Positions 10,004-10,052 of a stretch of 10,052 bases of DNA are shown one piece after another. The notes below the pieces were generated by a model that did no database searches, was not told where the DNA came from, and saw only the letters and a program-made list of their open reading frames with translations. The stretch's first letter is position 1; each line of letters starts with the position of its first letter. A program made the position numbers and the translations under genes. This stretch comes from an uncultured beta proteobacterium (GTDB lineage Bacteria; Pseudomonadota; Gammaproteobacteria; Burkholderiales; Rhodocyclaceae), in contig CAIZHL010000142.1 in NCBI GenBank assembly GCA_903932755.1, positions 1 to 10,052 on the forward strand, written 5' to 3'.

Positions 10004-10032
10004 ATTTTATCGCGCCGTGCCACCAGCGCCGA
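10004..10032 (-). promoter_or_regulatory. hfq: Possible hfq promoter (weak)
   Basis: On the minus strand TAAAAT (10004-10009) matches five of six -10 bases, with a poor -35 candidate TCGGCG 17 bases upstream (10027-10032). This would start transcription about 45 bases before the hfq ATG. The -35 is weak, so an activator, another sigma factor or read-through from upstream is equally possible. Confidence 0.3.
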
Positions 10033-10052
10033 CTTTTCACTTTTCACTTTTC
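10032..10052. repeat. Three tandem heptamers ACTTTTC at the window edge
   Basis: The plus strand has three exact copies of ACTTTTC in a row (GAAAAGT on the hfq coding strand), running to the last base, so the array may continue beyond the window. It lies about 80 bases upstream of the hfq start codon and just upstream of the weak promoter candidate. It is far more AT-rich than its surroundings. Confidence 0.8.

Noticed and set aside
10009..10025. Sigma-54 promoter for hfq (TGGCACG on the minus strand)
   Set aside because: The -24 element looks right, but the required GC at -12 with correct spacing is absent.

Overview
The window looks like a chromosomal housekeeping region of a high-GC betaproteobacterium. 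Rhodocyclales or a near relative is my best guess, from the protein flavour (short-tailed Hfq with an RREH rim, HisZ beside PurA, a DesA-type desaturase); this is not proven by a search. Every protein gene reads on the minus strand, so in transcription order the layout runs from right to left: hfq, hflX, hflK, hflC, a DUF2065/YjeT small membrane protein, hisZ, purA, then rnr and a fatty-acid desaturase cut by the left edge. One gene reads on the plus strand: tRNA-Leu(CAG), between purA and rnr.

Right part (3654-10052): hfq to purA is one tightly packed, probably operonic block. Gaps are 45, 65, -1, 22, 5 and 2 bases, in the order of the E. coli hfq-hflX-hflK-hflC-yjeT-purA cluster, with hisZ inserted before purA. 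It joins RNA chaperoning (Hfq), a ribosome-associated GTPase (HflX), the HflKC membrane complex that restrains the FtsH protease, a small membrane protein, and two enzymes where histidine and purine synthesis meet. The block ends at a strong bidirectional terminator at 3594-3640 that also serves the facing tRNA gene.

Middle (3442-3574): tRNA-Leu has a near-consensus sigma-70 promoter (TTGACA, 16 bp, TAGAAT, GC-rich discriminator). This promoter overlaps the translation start of the divergent rnr gene, which I place at a TTG codon. E. coli carries nsrR between purA and rnr; here the tRNA occupies that place.

Left part (1-3448): rnr (RNase R) is followed after 52 bases by the desaturase, with no terminator visible between them. 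RNase R and acyl desaturases are both known for roles in cold adaptation, so a shared transcript would make sense. The desaturase has a roughly 125-residue C-terminal extension after its catalytic core that resembles part of ISL3-type transposases. This is the most unusual thing I see.

No insertion sequence, phage, CRISPR array, toxin system or other clear accessory system is present. There is no gene-free stretch over 300 bases; the longest is the 100 bases upstream of hfq at the right edge, which ends in three tandem heptamers.
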